In this document: positions 9,673 through 18,216 of the stretch, piece by piece
How positions within the stretch are numbered: the first letter of the stretch is position 1
How the letters are laid out: each line of letters starts with the position of its first letter
Assembly (NCBI RefSeq): GCF_000647975.1
Contig: NZ_JFKE01000005.1
Location: forward strand, 248,001 to 312,000
Length of the DNA stretch: 64,000 nucleotides
Reading direction: 5' to 3'
Source of the DNA: Actibacterium mucosum KCTC 23349
Lineage (GTDB): Bacteria; Pseudomonadota; Alphaproteobacteria; Rhodobacterales; Rhodobacteraceae
Position numbers and translations under genes: made by a program
The notes under the pieces: model-generated
Databases searched by the model: none
Told to the model about the DNA's origin: nothing
Seen by the model: the letters and a program-made list of their open reading frames with translations, nothing else

Positions 9673-11027
9673 ACCCGGACCTCCAGCACGTTGGTGGCCG
9701 CGCCGATATCTTCGAGGAAATAGCGGGTCAGCAGGTTGCGCGCTGTCTCCAGCCGGTAGGTGGCCGAGGCGCGCATGTCGCTCATCGGGGTGAAATCCTG
9801 CGCCCAGGCGTCCCAGGTGGCGGCGACGGTGTCTTCGGTCCACGGCGCGCCGGTCAGGATGTCCTCAACCGCTGTGGCGCGTTTCGGGATGCCGGCCATG
9901 CCGCCGAAGGCGATGCGTGCCTCGGATACCGTGCCATCGGTCACGGTGATGTTGAAACAGCCGCAAACCGCTGAGATATCCTGATCAAACCGTTTGGAGA
10001 TCTTATAACATTTCAGCCGGTCGGGTTGGCGCGGGATGCTGAGCGCCTCGACAAATTCGCCGGGGTGGCGATCTTGTTTGCCATAGTCGAGGAAGAAATC
10101 CTGCAACGGCAATGAACGGCGTTCATCGCCGCGCCGTAGATGCAGCGTGGTGCCCAAGGCAATCAACGCCGGGGGGCTGTCGCCGATAGGCGAGCCGTTG
10201 GCGATATTGCCGCCGATCGTCGCGGCATTGCGCACCTGGGTGGAGCCATAGCGCCGGATCATCTCGGCCAGCGAGGGGTGATGCTCGGCGATGCCCGCGC
10301 CAAAATCCGTGACGCTGAGCGCGGCGCCGATGCGGATTTCGTCATCGGTGACGTCAAAGGTTTTCAGGTCGGTGCAGCCACCGACAAAGGCCACCGGCGC
10401 CAGGTCGCGCAGGGCTTTGGTGACCCACAGGCCCACATCGGTGGCCCCGGCGATCAGCGTACCATCGGGGTTGTCGGCGTACCATGTCGCCAGCTCGTCC
10501 GACGATTGCGGCAGGGCCAGATCGGGCGCGGCTTCGGGCAGATCGTCGTGCAGCCAGTTGGGCACGGGGGCGTCCGCAGCCGCTTCGGCCGCGCGGATGA
10601 TCGGGGCGTATCCGGTGCAGCGGCACAGGTTGCCGGCCAGTTGATCGTCGTAATCCGTTGCGCCATTGGTGTGCGCGGTAGCCATCGAGGTGATGAAACC
10701 CGGCGTGCAGAACCCGCATTGGCTGCCGTGATGGTCGATCATCGCCTGCTGCACCGGGTGCAGCGTGCCATCGGGGGCCGAGATGCCTTCGACCGTGCGC
10801 ACCGCCTTGCCGTTCAGCTGTGGCAGGAACAGGATACAGGCGTTCAGCGCCCGCGCGCCGCCCGCGTCGCGCACCATCACGGTGCAGGCGCCGCAATCGC
10901 CCTCGTTGCAGCCCTCTTTGGTGCCGTTCAGCCCGCGTTCGTCGCGGAGCCAGTCCAACAATGTCTGGGTGGGCTGAACGTCGCTCAGCTGCACGGTCTC
11001 TCCGTTCAGAAGAAACGTGATGTCCAT
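9669..11027 (-). CDS. xdhA: Xanthine dehydrogenase FeS/FAD (small) subunit
   Basis: A 452-residue electron-transfer subunit. Residues 1-75 form a plant-type 2Fe-2S ferredoxin domain ([12 protein letters not shown], Cys40/45/48). The next helical domain binds a second 2Fe-2S cluster (QCGFCTPGF and LCRCTGY). An FAD-binding domain of the CODH/XDH type follows, with [12 protein letters not shown] and [15 protein letters not shown]. Electrons from the Mo site in XdhB pass through the clusters to FAD and then NAD+. It is the first gene of the seven-gene xdh/ABC operon; its promoter must lie in the 254-base gap shared with dnaE. The ATG is at 11027, without a strong ribosome-binding site. Confidence 0.96.
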   Translation of the reverse strand: MDITFLLNGETVQLSDVQPTQTLLDWLRDERGLNGTKEGCNEGDCGACTVMVRDAGGARALNACILFLPQLNGKAVRTVEGISAPDGTLHPVQQAMIDHHGSQCGFCTPGFITSMATAHTNGATDYDDQLAGNLCRCTGYAPIIRAAEAAADAPVPNWLHDDLPEAAPDLALPQSSDELATWYADNPDGTLIAGATDVGLWVTKALRDLAPVAFVGGCTDLKTFDVTDDEIRIGAALSVTDFGAGIAEHHPSLAEMIRRYGSTQVRNAATIGGNIANGSPIGDSPPALIALGTTLHLRRGDERRSLPLQDFFLDYGKQDRHPGEFVEALSIPRQPDRLKCYKISKRFDQDISAVCGCFNITVTDGTVSEARIAFGGMAGIPKRATAVEDILTGAPWTEDTVAATWDAWAQDFTPMSDMRASATYRLETARNLLTRYFLEDIGAATNVLEVRV

Positions 11028-11281
11028 CGGGGTTTGCCCGCCGCCTTACCAAAAGGTGATCCGTTACGCGCGCCCTCGATGCGGCGTAGAAAGCGCGCCG
11101 GAGATGTCAGGCATCGATGAAAACGGCAAACCGGCGGATTTGCAAGAAAATTAACAAACGCATGGGCAACGCCATGATCTGCCTGCCTTTTTGGCAGGCT
11201 TGGTGGGGCGCTGCTGCAAAACTGGCCGGGGTCGGACGGAAATGGCTTTTCGTTGCGCGGTGCGCATCTTAGGGTTGGCGC
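11028..11281. promoter_or_regulatory. Divergent control region between xdhA and dnaE
   Basis: This 254-base gap holds the starts of the xdhA operon (leftward) and dnaE (rightward). The clearest structure is a perfect 7-bp hairpin, GCCTGCC (11181-11187) and GGCAGGC (11193-11199), around a TTTTT loop. Because it sits upstream of both genes and lacks a following T run on either side, it looks more like an operator or leader stem than a terminator. I could not place confident -35/-10 boxes. An AGGG about 8 bases before the dnaE ATG is the likely ribosome-binding site. Confidence 0.5.
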
Positions 11282-14200
11282 ATGTCAAAGACCCCTCGAT
11301 TCATCCATCTTCGCCTGCACACCGAATACTCGTTGTTGGAGGGGGCGGTGCGGGTCAAGAAACTGCCCGGCATCTGCGCCGATATGGACATGCCCGCGGT
11401 GGCGATCACCGACACCAACAACATGTTCGCAGCGCTGGAGTTTTCCGTGGGCGCGTCGGGGGCTGGCGTGCAACCGATCATCGGCTGCCAGGTGGATTTG
11501 GAATACGACCCCGCCGCGCCGGGCGAAAAGGTGCGCGCACCGGCGGGGTTGGTGTTTCTGGCCCAGTCCGAGGCCGGGTATGAGAACCTGATGAAGCTGA
11601 ACTCGTGCCTGTATCTGCGGGCCGACGGCACGGCGCCGCATGTCACGCTGGACGAGGTTCAGCAGTATTCGGATGACGTGATCTGCCTGACGGGCGGGCC
11701 GGACGGGCCGGTGGGGCAGCTGCTGCAAAACGGGCAGCGGCCCAAGGCCGAGGCTTTGATGCAGCGGCTGGCAGCGGTATTTGGCGACCGGTTATACGTG
11801 GAATTGCAACGCCACCCGCGCGAGGATGGCACGCCGCCCGAGGCCGAGCGGCTGACCGAGCGAGGCCATGTAGAGATGGCCTATGCGATGGATCTGCCGC
11901 TGGTGGCGACGAATGATGTCTATTTCCCCAAATCCGACATGTTCGAGGCGCATGACGCGCTGATCTGTATTGCCGAGGGGGCTTATGTCGATCAGCAGGA
12001 ACCGCGCCGCCGCCTGACGCCGCAGCACTACCTGAAAACGCCCGAGGAAATGGCGGTGCTGTTCGCCGATCTGCCGGAGGCTTTGGATAACACGGTGGAG
12101 ATTGCCCGCCGCTGCGCCTTCATGGCCTATCGCCGCGATCCGATCCTGCCGAAATTTGCCGATGACGAGGTGGAGGAGCTGCGCCGCCAGGCCAATGAGG
12201 GCTTGCGGAAACGGCTGGCGGTGATCGAGGCGACGGGCACGCCCGAGGAATACCAGGAGCGGCTGGATTTTGAGCTGAACATTATCGAGGGGATGGGCTT
12301 TCCGGGCTATTTCCTGATCGTGGCGGACTTCATCAAGTGGGCCAAGGATCACGACATTCCGGTGGGTCCGGGGCGGGGTTCGGGCGCGGGGTCGCTGGTG
12401 GCGTATGCGCTGACGATCACCGATCTGGACCCGCTGCGCTATTCCCTGCTGTTCGAGCGGTTTTTGAACCCCGAACGCGTATCCATGCCCGATTTCGACA
12501 TCGACTTTTGTATGGATCGCCGCGAGGAGGTGATCCGCTATGTGCAGCAGAAGTATGGCCGCGACAAGGTGGGCCAGATCATCACCTTTGGGGCGCTGTT
12601 GTCCAAGGCGGCGGTGCGTGATGTGGGGCGCGTGTTGCAGATGCCCTACGGTCAGGTGGACCGGCTGTCGAAGCTGATCCCGGTGGAGGGCGTGAAGCCC
12701 GTGTCGATCAAACAGGCGCTGACCGACGAGCCACGCCTGCGCGAAGAGGCCCGCAACGAAGAGGTTGTGGACCGTCTGCTGACCTATGGCCAGCAGGTCG
12801 AGGGGCTGTTGCGCAATGCCTCGACCCACGCGGCGGGTGTGGTGATTGGCGACCGGCCTTTGGACGCTCTGGTGCCGCTTTACCAGGACCCGCGGTCGGA
12901 CATGCCGGCGACTCAGTTCAACATGAAATGGGTGGAGCAGGCGGGGCTGGTCAAGTTCGACTTTCTGGGCCTGAAAACCCTGACGGTGATCCAGGGCGCG
13001 ATGGATTTGCTGAAACAGCGGGGGGTGGAGTTTGACATCGGCCTGATCCCGCTGGACGACAAGCCGACCTATGACCTGTATGCCAGTGCCAAAACCGTGG
13101 CCGTGTTCCAGGTGGAAAGCTCGGGCATGATGGACGCGCTGCGGCAGATGAAGCCGACCTGTATCGAGGATATCGTGGCGCTTGTGGCGCTGTACCGGCC
13201 CGGCCCGATGGAAAACATTCCAACCTATTGCCAGGTGAAGAACGGGCAGAAGGAACGCGAATCCGTACACCCGCTGATCGACCATATCCTTGAGGAAACC
13301 CAGGGCATCATCGTTTACCAGGAACAGGTAATGCAGATCGCGCAGGTGATGGCGGGCTACAGCCTGGGCGGGGCCGACCTGTTGCGCCGGGCGATGGGTA
13401 AGAAGATCAAAGAGGCGATGGATGCCGAGCGCCCGAAATTCGAGAAAGGTGCCGCCGAAAACGGCGTGCCGGCCAAGAAGGCTTCCGAGGTTTTTGACCT
13501 GCTGGAGAAGTTTGCGAATTATGGCTTCAACAAATCGCACGCGGCGGCCTATGCCGTGGTCAGCTATCAAACCGGGTATCTGAAGGCGAATTACCCGGTA
13601 GAATTCATGGCCAGCGTGATGAACTGCGATATCCACCTGACCGACAAGCTGAACACCTATGCCGAGGAGGTGCGGCGGGGGCTGGAGATCGAGATCATCC
13701 CGCCTTGTGTCAACCGGTCAGGCGCGAGGTTCGGCGTGGCCGATGGCAAGCTAGTCTACGGTCTGGGCGCGTTGAAAAATGTCGGTACCGAGGCGATGGC
13801 GATGATCGAAGCAGCGCGCACGGGGGACGCTCATCAGACTTCGCAGTCTTCTTCGCTGGCGGCAGCGAAGAGGGCCGAAAGGACCGATGAGCGGGCGGAT
13901 AAACCATTTGTGAACCTGTTCGACTTCGCCCGCCGGGTTGACCTTAAACGCATCGGCAAACGCCCGATGGAGATGTTGGCCCGCGCCGGGGCGTTTGATC
14001 AGTTGGACCCGAACCGGCGCCGCGTGTTTGACAGCCTTGATGCGCTGGTTGGGTATTCCGCTGCCATCCACGAACAACGCGCCAGCAATCAGGTGTCGTT
14101 GTTTGGCGAGGCCGGCGACGATCTGCCCGAACCGCGCTTGTCGCCCGTGGCGGACTGGCTGCCGAACGAGCGGCTGGCCGAAGAGCACAAGGCCATCGGC

Positions 14201-14806
14201 TTCTATCTGTCCGGGCACCCTTTGGACGACTATATGCCTGCGCTGAAGCGCAAAAAGGTTCTGACCTTGGAAGAGGTCATGGCCGCCGTGCAGAACGGCC
14301 CCAAGGTTACCAAGCTGGCCGGGTCGGTCGCCGGGCGGCAGGAGCGTAAATCGGCCCGTGGCAACCGGTTTGCATTTGCGCAGCTGTCCGACCCCACCGG
14401 CCTATACGAGGTCACCCTGTTCTCGGATGTGCTGGAAGCCAGCCGGGATCACCTTGAGGCGGGTTCGAACGTGGTGATGACGGTTGAGGCCAACCTGGAA
14501 AGTGATCAGTTAAAACTGCTGGCCCGCTCTGTCGCGCCGGTGGACAGCGTCGTGGCGGATGCAGGCGGCGCGGGATTGCGCGTGTTTGTTGACGAGATGC
14601 AGGCGCTTGGCCCTGTCGCCGGTCTGCTGCAGCGCGCGCGCAACGAAAGCAGCGCGCGGGGGCGGGGGCCGGTCGAGCTGTGCCTGATGGCGCCGGACCT
14701 GCCGGGCGAGGTTAGCATGGCGTTGCCCGATGATTTCCCGGTGAACCCGCAGATCAAGGGCGCGATCAAATCCCTGCCTGGCGTGCTGATGGTTGAAGAG
14801 ATCTAG
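11282..14806 (+). CDS. dnaE: DNA polymerase III alpha subunit
   Basis: The 1174-residue replicative polymerase catalytic subunit. The N-terminal PHP domain begins with FIHLRLHTEYSLLEGAV. The palm contains the catalytic aspartates in MPDFDIDFCMDRREEVIRYV near residue 403. The segment FNKSHAAAYAVVSYQTGYL and the C-terminal OB-fold (KLAGSVAGRQERKSARGNRF) follow in the usual order. The length fits type I DnaE. One oddity stands out: residues about 850-870, just before FVNLFDFARRVDLKRIG, form a Ser/Gln/Ala/Arg-rich stretch encoded by a long imperfect palindrome (13829-13892), which looks like an in-frame insertion. The gene stands alone, with a short leader and no partner genes of the replisome beside it. 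Confidence 0.97.
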   Translation: MSKTPRFIHLRLHTEYSLLEGAVRVKKLPGICADMDMPAVAITDTNNMFAALEFSVGASGAGVQPIIGCQVDLEYDPAAPGEKVRAPAGLVFLAQSEAGYENLMKLNSCLYLRADGTAPHVTLDEVQQYSDDVICLTGGPDGPVGQLLQNGQRPKAEALMQRLAAVFGDRLYVELQRHPREDGTPPEAERLTERGHVEMAYAMDLPLVATNDVYFPKSDMFEAHDALICIAEGAYVDQQEPRRRLTPQHYLKTPEEMAVLFADLPEALDNTVEIARRCAFMAYRRDPILPKFADDEVEELRRQANEGLRKRLAVIEATGTPEEYQERLDFELNIIEGMGFPGYFLIVADFIKWAKDHDIPVGPGRGSGAGSLVAYALTITDLDPLRYSLLFERFLNPERVSMPDFDIDFCMDRREEVIRYVQQKYGRDKVGQIITFGALLSKAAVRDVGRVLQMPYGQVDRLSKLIPVEGVKPVSIKQALTDEPRLREEARNEEVVDRLLTYGQQVEGLLRNASTHAAGVVIGDRPLDALVPLYQDPRSDMPATQFNMKWVEQAGLVKFDFLGLKTLTVIQGAMDLLKQRGVEFDIGLIPLDDKPTYDLYASAKTVAVFQVESSGMMDALRQMKPTCIEDIVALVALYRPGPMENIPTYCQVKNGQKERESVHPLIDHILEETQGIIVYQEQVMQIAQVMAGYSLGGADLLRRAMGKKIKEAMDAERPKFEKGAAENGVPAKKASEVFDLLEKFANYGFNKSHAAAYAVVSYQTGYLKANYPVEFMASVMNCDIHLTDKLNTYAEEVRRGLEIEIIPPCVNRSGARFGVADGKLVYGLGALKNVGTEAMAMIEAARTGDAHQTSQSSSLAAAKRAERTDERADKPFVNLFDFARRVDLKRIGKRPMEMLARAGAFDQLDPNRRRVFDSLDALVGYSAAIHEQRASNQVSLFGEAGDDLPEPRLSPVADWLPNERLAEEHKAIGFYLSGHPLDDYMPALKRKKVLTLEEVMAAVQNGPKVTKLAGSVAGRQERKSARGNRFAFAQLSDPTGLYEVTLFSDVLEASRDHLEAGSNVVMTVEANLESDQLKLLARSVAPVDSVVADAGGAGLRVFVDEMQALGPVAGLLQRARNESSARGRGPVELCLMAPDLPGEVSMALPDDFPVNPQIKGAIKSLPGVLMVEEI
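13829..13892. repeat. Imperfect 64-nt palindrome inside dnaE (probable inserted palindromic element)
   Basis: The arms start and end with GCTCATC/GATGAGC and meet at CTTCGCTG/CAGCGAAG around a short GGCG centre. Over 30 positions per arm I count 22 Watson-Crick and 3 G-T pairs. It encodes dnaE residues 850-870 in frame, without a stop codon. The encoded peptide (roughly HQTSQSSSLAAAKRAERTDE) is unlike the flanking conserved polymerase sequence. Comparison with in-gene palindromic elements known from Rickettsia (RPE) is an analogy, not an identification. No second copy was noticed in the window. Confidence 0.7.
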
Positions 14807-14991
14807 GCCACCTGTCAGCGGACGCTCGATTTCAACTCACAACCCCTCACGCGTAAATGAACAGACCTGCGGGCATTCTGCGGTTGTTTGTGCGCTTGCG
14901 CACCCCCACCTCTTTTGAACGATCGCGGACAGGTGTCTGCGGCAAGCACCGCGTGGCCATCCCGGTCGCGCCTGGAAAGAGGAGAAGCGCA

Positions 14992-15072
14992 ATGATCCGA
15001 GTGGTATTGCCAACTGTAAGTGCATTCGTGTCGTTGATGGCCCTTTGGGCCGTTACCGCCACCGTGGTCTGA
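14992..15072 (+). CDS. 26-residue small membrane protein candidate
   Basis: A very short frame, MIRVVLPTVSAFVSLMALWA followed by VTATVV and TGA, is preceded by a strong ribosome-binding site (AGGAGAAGC, six to seven bases before the ATG). Almost the whole peptide is one hydrophobic helix with a single N-terminal arginine, as expected for a single-pass small membrane protein. The longer in-frame reading from 14857 adds an arginine-rich region with no ribosome-binding site and is less credible. It lies between dnaE and the convergent slyX gene. I know of no named family, so function is unknown. The strength of the Shine-Dalgarno relative to the size of the frame is the main evidence. Confidence 0.5.
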   Translation: MIRVVLPTVSAFVSLMALWAVTATVV

Positions 15073-15093
15073 GCTTTGCTCAACCACAACAAG

Positions 15094-15131
15094 ATCGGCC
15101 GGCCCCTAATAATGCGGTGGGGGCCGGTCGG
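15094..15131 (-). terminator. Hairpin at the 3' end of slyX, possible terminator
   Basis: The arms CGGCCGGCCCC (near 15096-15106) and GGGGGCCGGTCGG (near 15118-15130) form a roughly 11-bp stem with one mismatch. On the minus strand the stem spans the last slyX codons and is followed by ATCTTGTTGTGGTT, a moderately T-rich run. It may also block read-through from the small plus-strand gene. Confidence 0.45.
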
Positions 15132-15309
15132 CGAGCGCGAAGCCGGTTCCATCTGCGGCTTCGCGCTCGGCCTCACGTTCGAGCAGCATTCGGACGCGCC
15201 GGGTCAGATGGTCAATGTCGTTCGCCTGGCGCGTCACCACGTCTGAAAGGTCGTCCAATGTGGCCTGCAGATGTGCGATACGCTCTTCCAATTTGGTGAT
15301 CTGGTCCAT
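15106..15309 (-). CDS. slyX: SlyX family protein
   Basis: A 67-residue, strongly acidic and helical protein: MDQITKLEERIAHLQATLDD followed by heptad-like repeats with leucine or valine every three to four residues, then REAEREAADGTG and a proline/histidine tail. Length, coiled-coil character and the closing RPPPHY fit the SlyX family, small coiled-coil proteins of unknown role found across proteobacteria. It lies 18 bases from the phhA stop and on the same strand, so it may be co-transcribed from the phhA promoter. No catalytic residues are expected. Confidence 0.8.
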   Translation of the reverse strand: MDQITKLEERIAHLQATLDDLSDVVTRQANDIDHLTRRVRMLLEREAEREAADGTGFALADRPPPHY

Positions 15310-15327
15310 GCCCCTCGTCTACGCGCC

Positions 15328-16101
15328 TCAGGCGGCGCTGTCAAAACGCGGCGGCAGGTCGCCCATTGCTTTGGCGCGGTCGATCATGCCGGCAATGTCG
15401 GCGTCCAACGCCGCGACCAGCTGATCGAAACCGTCAATGACGAAATAGGCCGGTTGCAGGATGTCGATGCGATAAGGCGTGCGAAATATGGTCATCAGGT
15501 CAAAGGGCAGCATCTCGGCCCCGCCTTCGGTGGCGTGCTGCGCCTCGGACGGGGACGACACGATCCCGGCCCCATAGGCGCGCAGCCCGTCGGGGGTCTG
15601 CATCATCCCGAACTCTACCGTGAACCAGAACAGCCGGAACAGCCGCCACGAATAGGCTTTGCCCAGCCGCTGCGCGATATGCCCGAACCGTTCGATGAAA
15701 TCGCAATAGGCCGGGTTGGTCAGCAGCGGGCAGTGCCCGAACACCTCGTGAAAGATGTCGGGTTCTTCGATATAGTCGATATCCTCGCGCCGCCGCAGGA
15801 ATGTGGCGACGGGGAATTTACGCTGCGCCAGCAGGGCAAAGAACTGCGACGGGGGAATGATGGCGGGCACGCCCTGCACACCGGCGCCGGTCAGGTCGGC
15901 CAGCCGCGCGTCGATATCGACGATCTGCGGCACATGCGTGCGGGTCAGGCCAAGCGCCTGCACGCCATGCAGGTATTCCGGCACCACGCGGCCCGGCAGA
16001 TAAGCCATCTGGCGGTCGTAAAGCGTGCCCCAGATGTCGTGTTCCTCGGCCGTATAGTCGAACCGGCCGTCGGGGCCGGGCAGTTTCGATGTGTAGCTCA
16101 T
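15328..16101 (-). CDS. phhA: Phenylalanine 4-monooxygenase
   Basis: A 257-residue monomeric, non-haem iron, tetrahydrobiopterin-dependent hydroxylase that turns phenylalanine into tyrosine. The iron ligands are visible: His118 and His123 in EPDIFHEVFGHCPLL, and Glu163 in FRLFWFTVEFGM. The segment VPAIIPPSQFFALLAQRKFP forms part of the pterin pocket. Length matches short bacterial enzymes that lack the regulatory ACT domain of animals. A Lrp-type regulator is divergently transcribed 107 bases away, the common arrangement in which the regulator senses an amino acid and controls phenylalanine/tyrosine catabolism. The ATG at 16101 has GGAGG about 8 bases upstream. Confidence 0.95.
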   Translation of the reverse strand: MSYTSKLPGPDGRFDYTAEEHDIWGTLYDRQMAYLPGRVVPEYLHGVQALGLTRTHVPQIVDIDARLADLTGAGVQGVPAIIPPSQFFALLAQRKFPVATFLRRREDIDYIEEPDIFHEVFGHCPLLTNPAYCDFIERFGHIAQRLGKAYSWRLFRLFWFTVEFGMMQTPDGLRAYGAGIVSSPSEAQHATEGGAEMLPFDLMTIFRTPYRIDILQPAYFVIDGFDQLVAALDADIAGMIDRAKAMGDLPPRFDSAA

Positions 16102-16177
16102 GTGTGCCTCCTATCCCCATAGGATGCCACGGATGGCGTGGCAGGATGTTTCGCTGAGGTCTGGAAAGGGCTGGAAT

Positions 16178-16196
16178 TTTGGATGAATTTGCCAAA
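16178..16196. promoter_or_regulatory. Possible Lrp-type operator between phhA and its divergent regulator
   Basis: The inverted repeat TTTGG-N9-CCAAA lies just before the regulator's ATG at 16209, within the 107-base divergent gap. A second one, GCCAC-N7-GTGGC, lies at 16126-16142. Lrp-family proteins bind loosely conserved AT-rich palindromes of similar size. The assignment rests on position and symmetry only. Confidence 0.35.
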
Positions 16197-16208
16197 TACT
16201 GACATTCA

Positions 16209-16667
16209 ATGAAATTATCTGATCAAGATCGCCACGTATTGCGGGAAATTCAGGGCGACGCCTCGGTGTCGCTCGCGGCCTTGGCCGAGCGGCTGGATAT
16301 GGCGCAATCCACCCTGTGGCGGCGGCTGAACGATCTGGAGGCCGCGGGGGTGATCACAGGGCGCGTGGCGTTGTTGGACCCGGCGAAGGTGGGGGCAGAG
16401 CTGTGCGTCTTCGCCTCGGTCTCGTTGCATGATCATGCCGAGGCGGCTGTGGACGATTTCGCCAACGTCATCCGCGCCCATCCCGAGATTTTGGAGTGTC
16501 ACGCCATTTCGGGCGCGGCCGATTACATCCTGAAAATCCGGGTGCATGATGTGGCGGCCTATGAGCGGTTCATGACCCATGTGCTGCTGCGCAACAAACA
16601 TGTGCAATCGGTGCAATCCAGTTTCTCGTTAAAACAGCTGAAATCGACCACCCGCCTGCCACTGTGA
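16209..16667 (+). CDS. Lrp/AsnC family transcriptional regulator
   Basis: A 152-residue two-domain regulator. Residues 1-60 form an AsnC-type winged helix (LSDQDRHVLREIQGDASVSL, then QSTLWRRLNDLEAAGVITG as recognition helix). Residues about 65-150 form the RAM/ACT-like ligand-binding and oligomerisation domain, including ECHAISGAADYILKIRVHD. Members usually sense amino acids and act on a divergent gene. Here that gene is phhA, so phenylalanine or tyrosine is the likely effector, as known for PhhR-like or Lrp-type control in related bacteria; this is an inference. The start is the first ATG after the divergent promoter region. Confidence 0.9.
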   Translation: MKLSDQDRHVLREIQGDASVSLAALAERLDMAQSTLWRRLNDLEAAGVITGRVALLDPAKVGAELCVFASVSLHDHAEAAVDDFANVIRAHPEILECHAISGAADYILKIRVHDVAAYERFMTHVLLRNKHVQSVQSSFSLKQLKSTTRLPL

Positions 16668-16742
16668 CGTGACCCGCACCTTGCCCCCACGCGCGCCATC
16701 CGTTATGCCGCCCGCGACCCCTGAACGCAGGACAATCAAGCG

Positions 16743-18215
16743 ATGGCCAAGGTAAAGAAAACCCCGCGCCCCAAGGCGGAAACGCCCAAAGGGTTTCGCG
16801 ACTATTTCGGCGCAGACGTGACCGAACGCAAAGAGATGCTGGATAAGATCGCCAGCGTCTATCATCGCTATGGCTTTGACCCGCTGGAAACTTCGGCCGT
16901 TGAGACGGTTCAGGCGTTGGGCAAGTTCCTGCCCGATGTGGACCGCCCGAACGAGGGTGTGTTTGCGTGGCAGGAGGAAGATGACGGCGACTGGCTGGCG
17001 CTGCGATACGACATGACGGCGCCTTTGGCCCGCGTGGCGGCGCAGTTTCGCAATGACCTGCCGTCGCCTTATCGCCGCTATGCAATGGGGCCCGTCTGGC
17101 GCAACGAAAAGCCGGGGCCGGGGCGGTTTCGCCAGTTTTATCAATGTGATGCGGACACGGTGGGCAGTGCCTCGGTTGCCTCGGATGCCGAGATCTGCGC
17201 GCTGCTTTCCGACACGCTGGAGGCCGTGGGCATTCCGCGCGGCGACTACATCGTGCGGGTCAATAACCGCAAGGTTCTGAACGGCGTTCTGGAATCGATG
17301 GGTCTGGCCGATGACGCCACCCGCGACGCGGTTCTGCGCACCATCGACAAGTTCGACAAGGTCGGCGAGGCCGGGGTGCGCGAGCTGTTGGGCAAGGGGC
17401 GGCTGGACGCCTCGGGCGCGTATATCGACGGTGTGGGGCTGGCCGCCGAACAGGCGGACCCGGTGGTGGCGTTCCTGACGTCGAAAGGCGCAGATGCGGC
17501 CGAAACGCTGGCCAATCTGCGCGCCGCGGTGGGCGACACCAAGGTGGGCTTGGATGGCGTGCAGGAGCTGGAGGATATCGCCGCCCTGCTGGCCGCGCAG
17601 GGGTATGGGCCGGACCGGATCGAGATCGACCCCTCGGTCGTGCGGGGCCTGGGCTATTACACCGGCCCGGTATTCGAGGCCGAGCTGACCTTTGAGATCA
17701 CCGACGAAAAGGGCCGCCCGCGTCAATTCGGCTCGGTCGCCGGTGGTGGGCGCTATGACGATCTGGTCAAACGCTTCACCGGGCAGGCCGTGCCCGCGAC
17801 AGGCGTGTCGATCGGGGTGGACCGGTTGCTGGCCGCGCTGCGCGCCAAGGGCCGTGCGGGCGGTGCGATGGCGGGCCCGGTGGTGGTGACCGTGATGGAT
17901 CGCGACCGGCTGGCCGATTACCAGTCGATGGTGGGCGAGCTGCGCGCCGCCGGCATCCGGGCCGAGATGTATCTGGGCAACCCCAAGAACTTCGGCAACC
18001 AGATGAAATATGCCGACAAGCGCAATTCCCCCATCGCCATCATTCAGGGCGGGGATGAGGCCGAACGAGGCATGGTGCAGCTGAAAGACCTGATCCTGGG
18101 CGCCAAGATCGCCGAAACCGCGACGCTGGAGGAATGGAAAGACCGCCCCAGCCAGATCGAGGTGCCGCGCGACGCGTTGGTGGTCGAGGTTCAGAAAATG
18201 CTGGATGGTCAATAA
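16743..18215 (+). CDS. hisS: Histidine-tRNA ligase
   Basis: A 490-residue class II aminoacyl-tRNA synthetase. Motif 1 lies around [19 protein letters not shown]. Motif 2 is [20 protein letters not shown] followed by [10 protein letters not shown]. The histidine A loop is visible as [17 protein letters not shown] (the HisRS-specific GLxYYxG). Motif 3 is [12 protein letters not shown] with [14 protein letters not shown]. The C-terminal anticodon-binding domain starts near residue 380 ([17 protein letters not shown]). It leads a hisS-hisZ-hisG cluster, so tRNA charging and the first committed step of histidine synthesis share a transcript. An AGGA lies about 9 bases before the ATG. Confidence 0.97.
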   Translation: MAKVKKTPRPKAETPKGFRDYFGADVTERKEMLDKIASVYHRYGFDPLETSAVETVQALGKFLPDVDRPNEGVFAWQEEDDGDWLALRYDMTAPLARVAAQFRNDLPSPYRRYAMGPVWRNEKPGPGRFRQFYQCDADTVGSASVASDAEICALLSDTLEAVGIPRGDYIVRVNNRKVLNGVLESMGLADDATRDAVLRTIDKFDKVGEAGVRELLGKGRLDASGAYIDGVGLAAEQADPVVAFLTSKGADAAETLANLRAAVGDTKVGLDGVQELEDIAALLAAQGYGPDRIEIDPSVVRGLGYYTGPVFEAELTFEITDEKGRPRQFGSVAGGGRYDDLVKRFTGQAVPATGVSIGVDRLLAALRAKGRAGGAMAGPVVVTVMDRDRLADYQSMVGELRAAGIRAEMYLGNPKNFGNQMKYADKRNSPIAIIQGGDEAERGMVQLKDLILGAKIAETATLEEWKDRPSQIEVPRDALVVEVQKMLDGQ

Positions 18216-18216
18216 G

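Noticed and set aside
11792..13636. 614-codon minus-strand open frame across dnaE
   Set aside because: Antisense shadow of dnaE with a repetitive His/Gln/Arg composition and no ribosome-binding site.
14857..15072. 71-residue extended form of the small membrane protein
   Set aside because: Upstream ATG has no ribosome-binding site and the added residues are arginine-rich, unlike the membrane helix.
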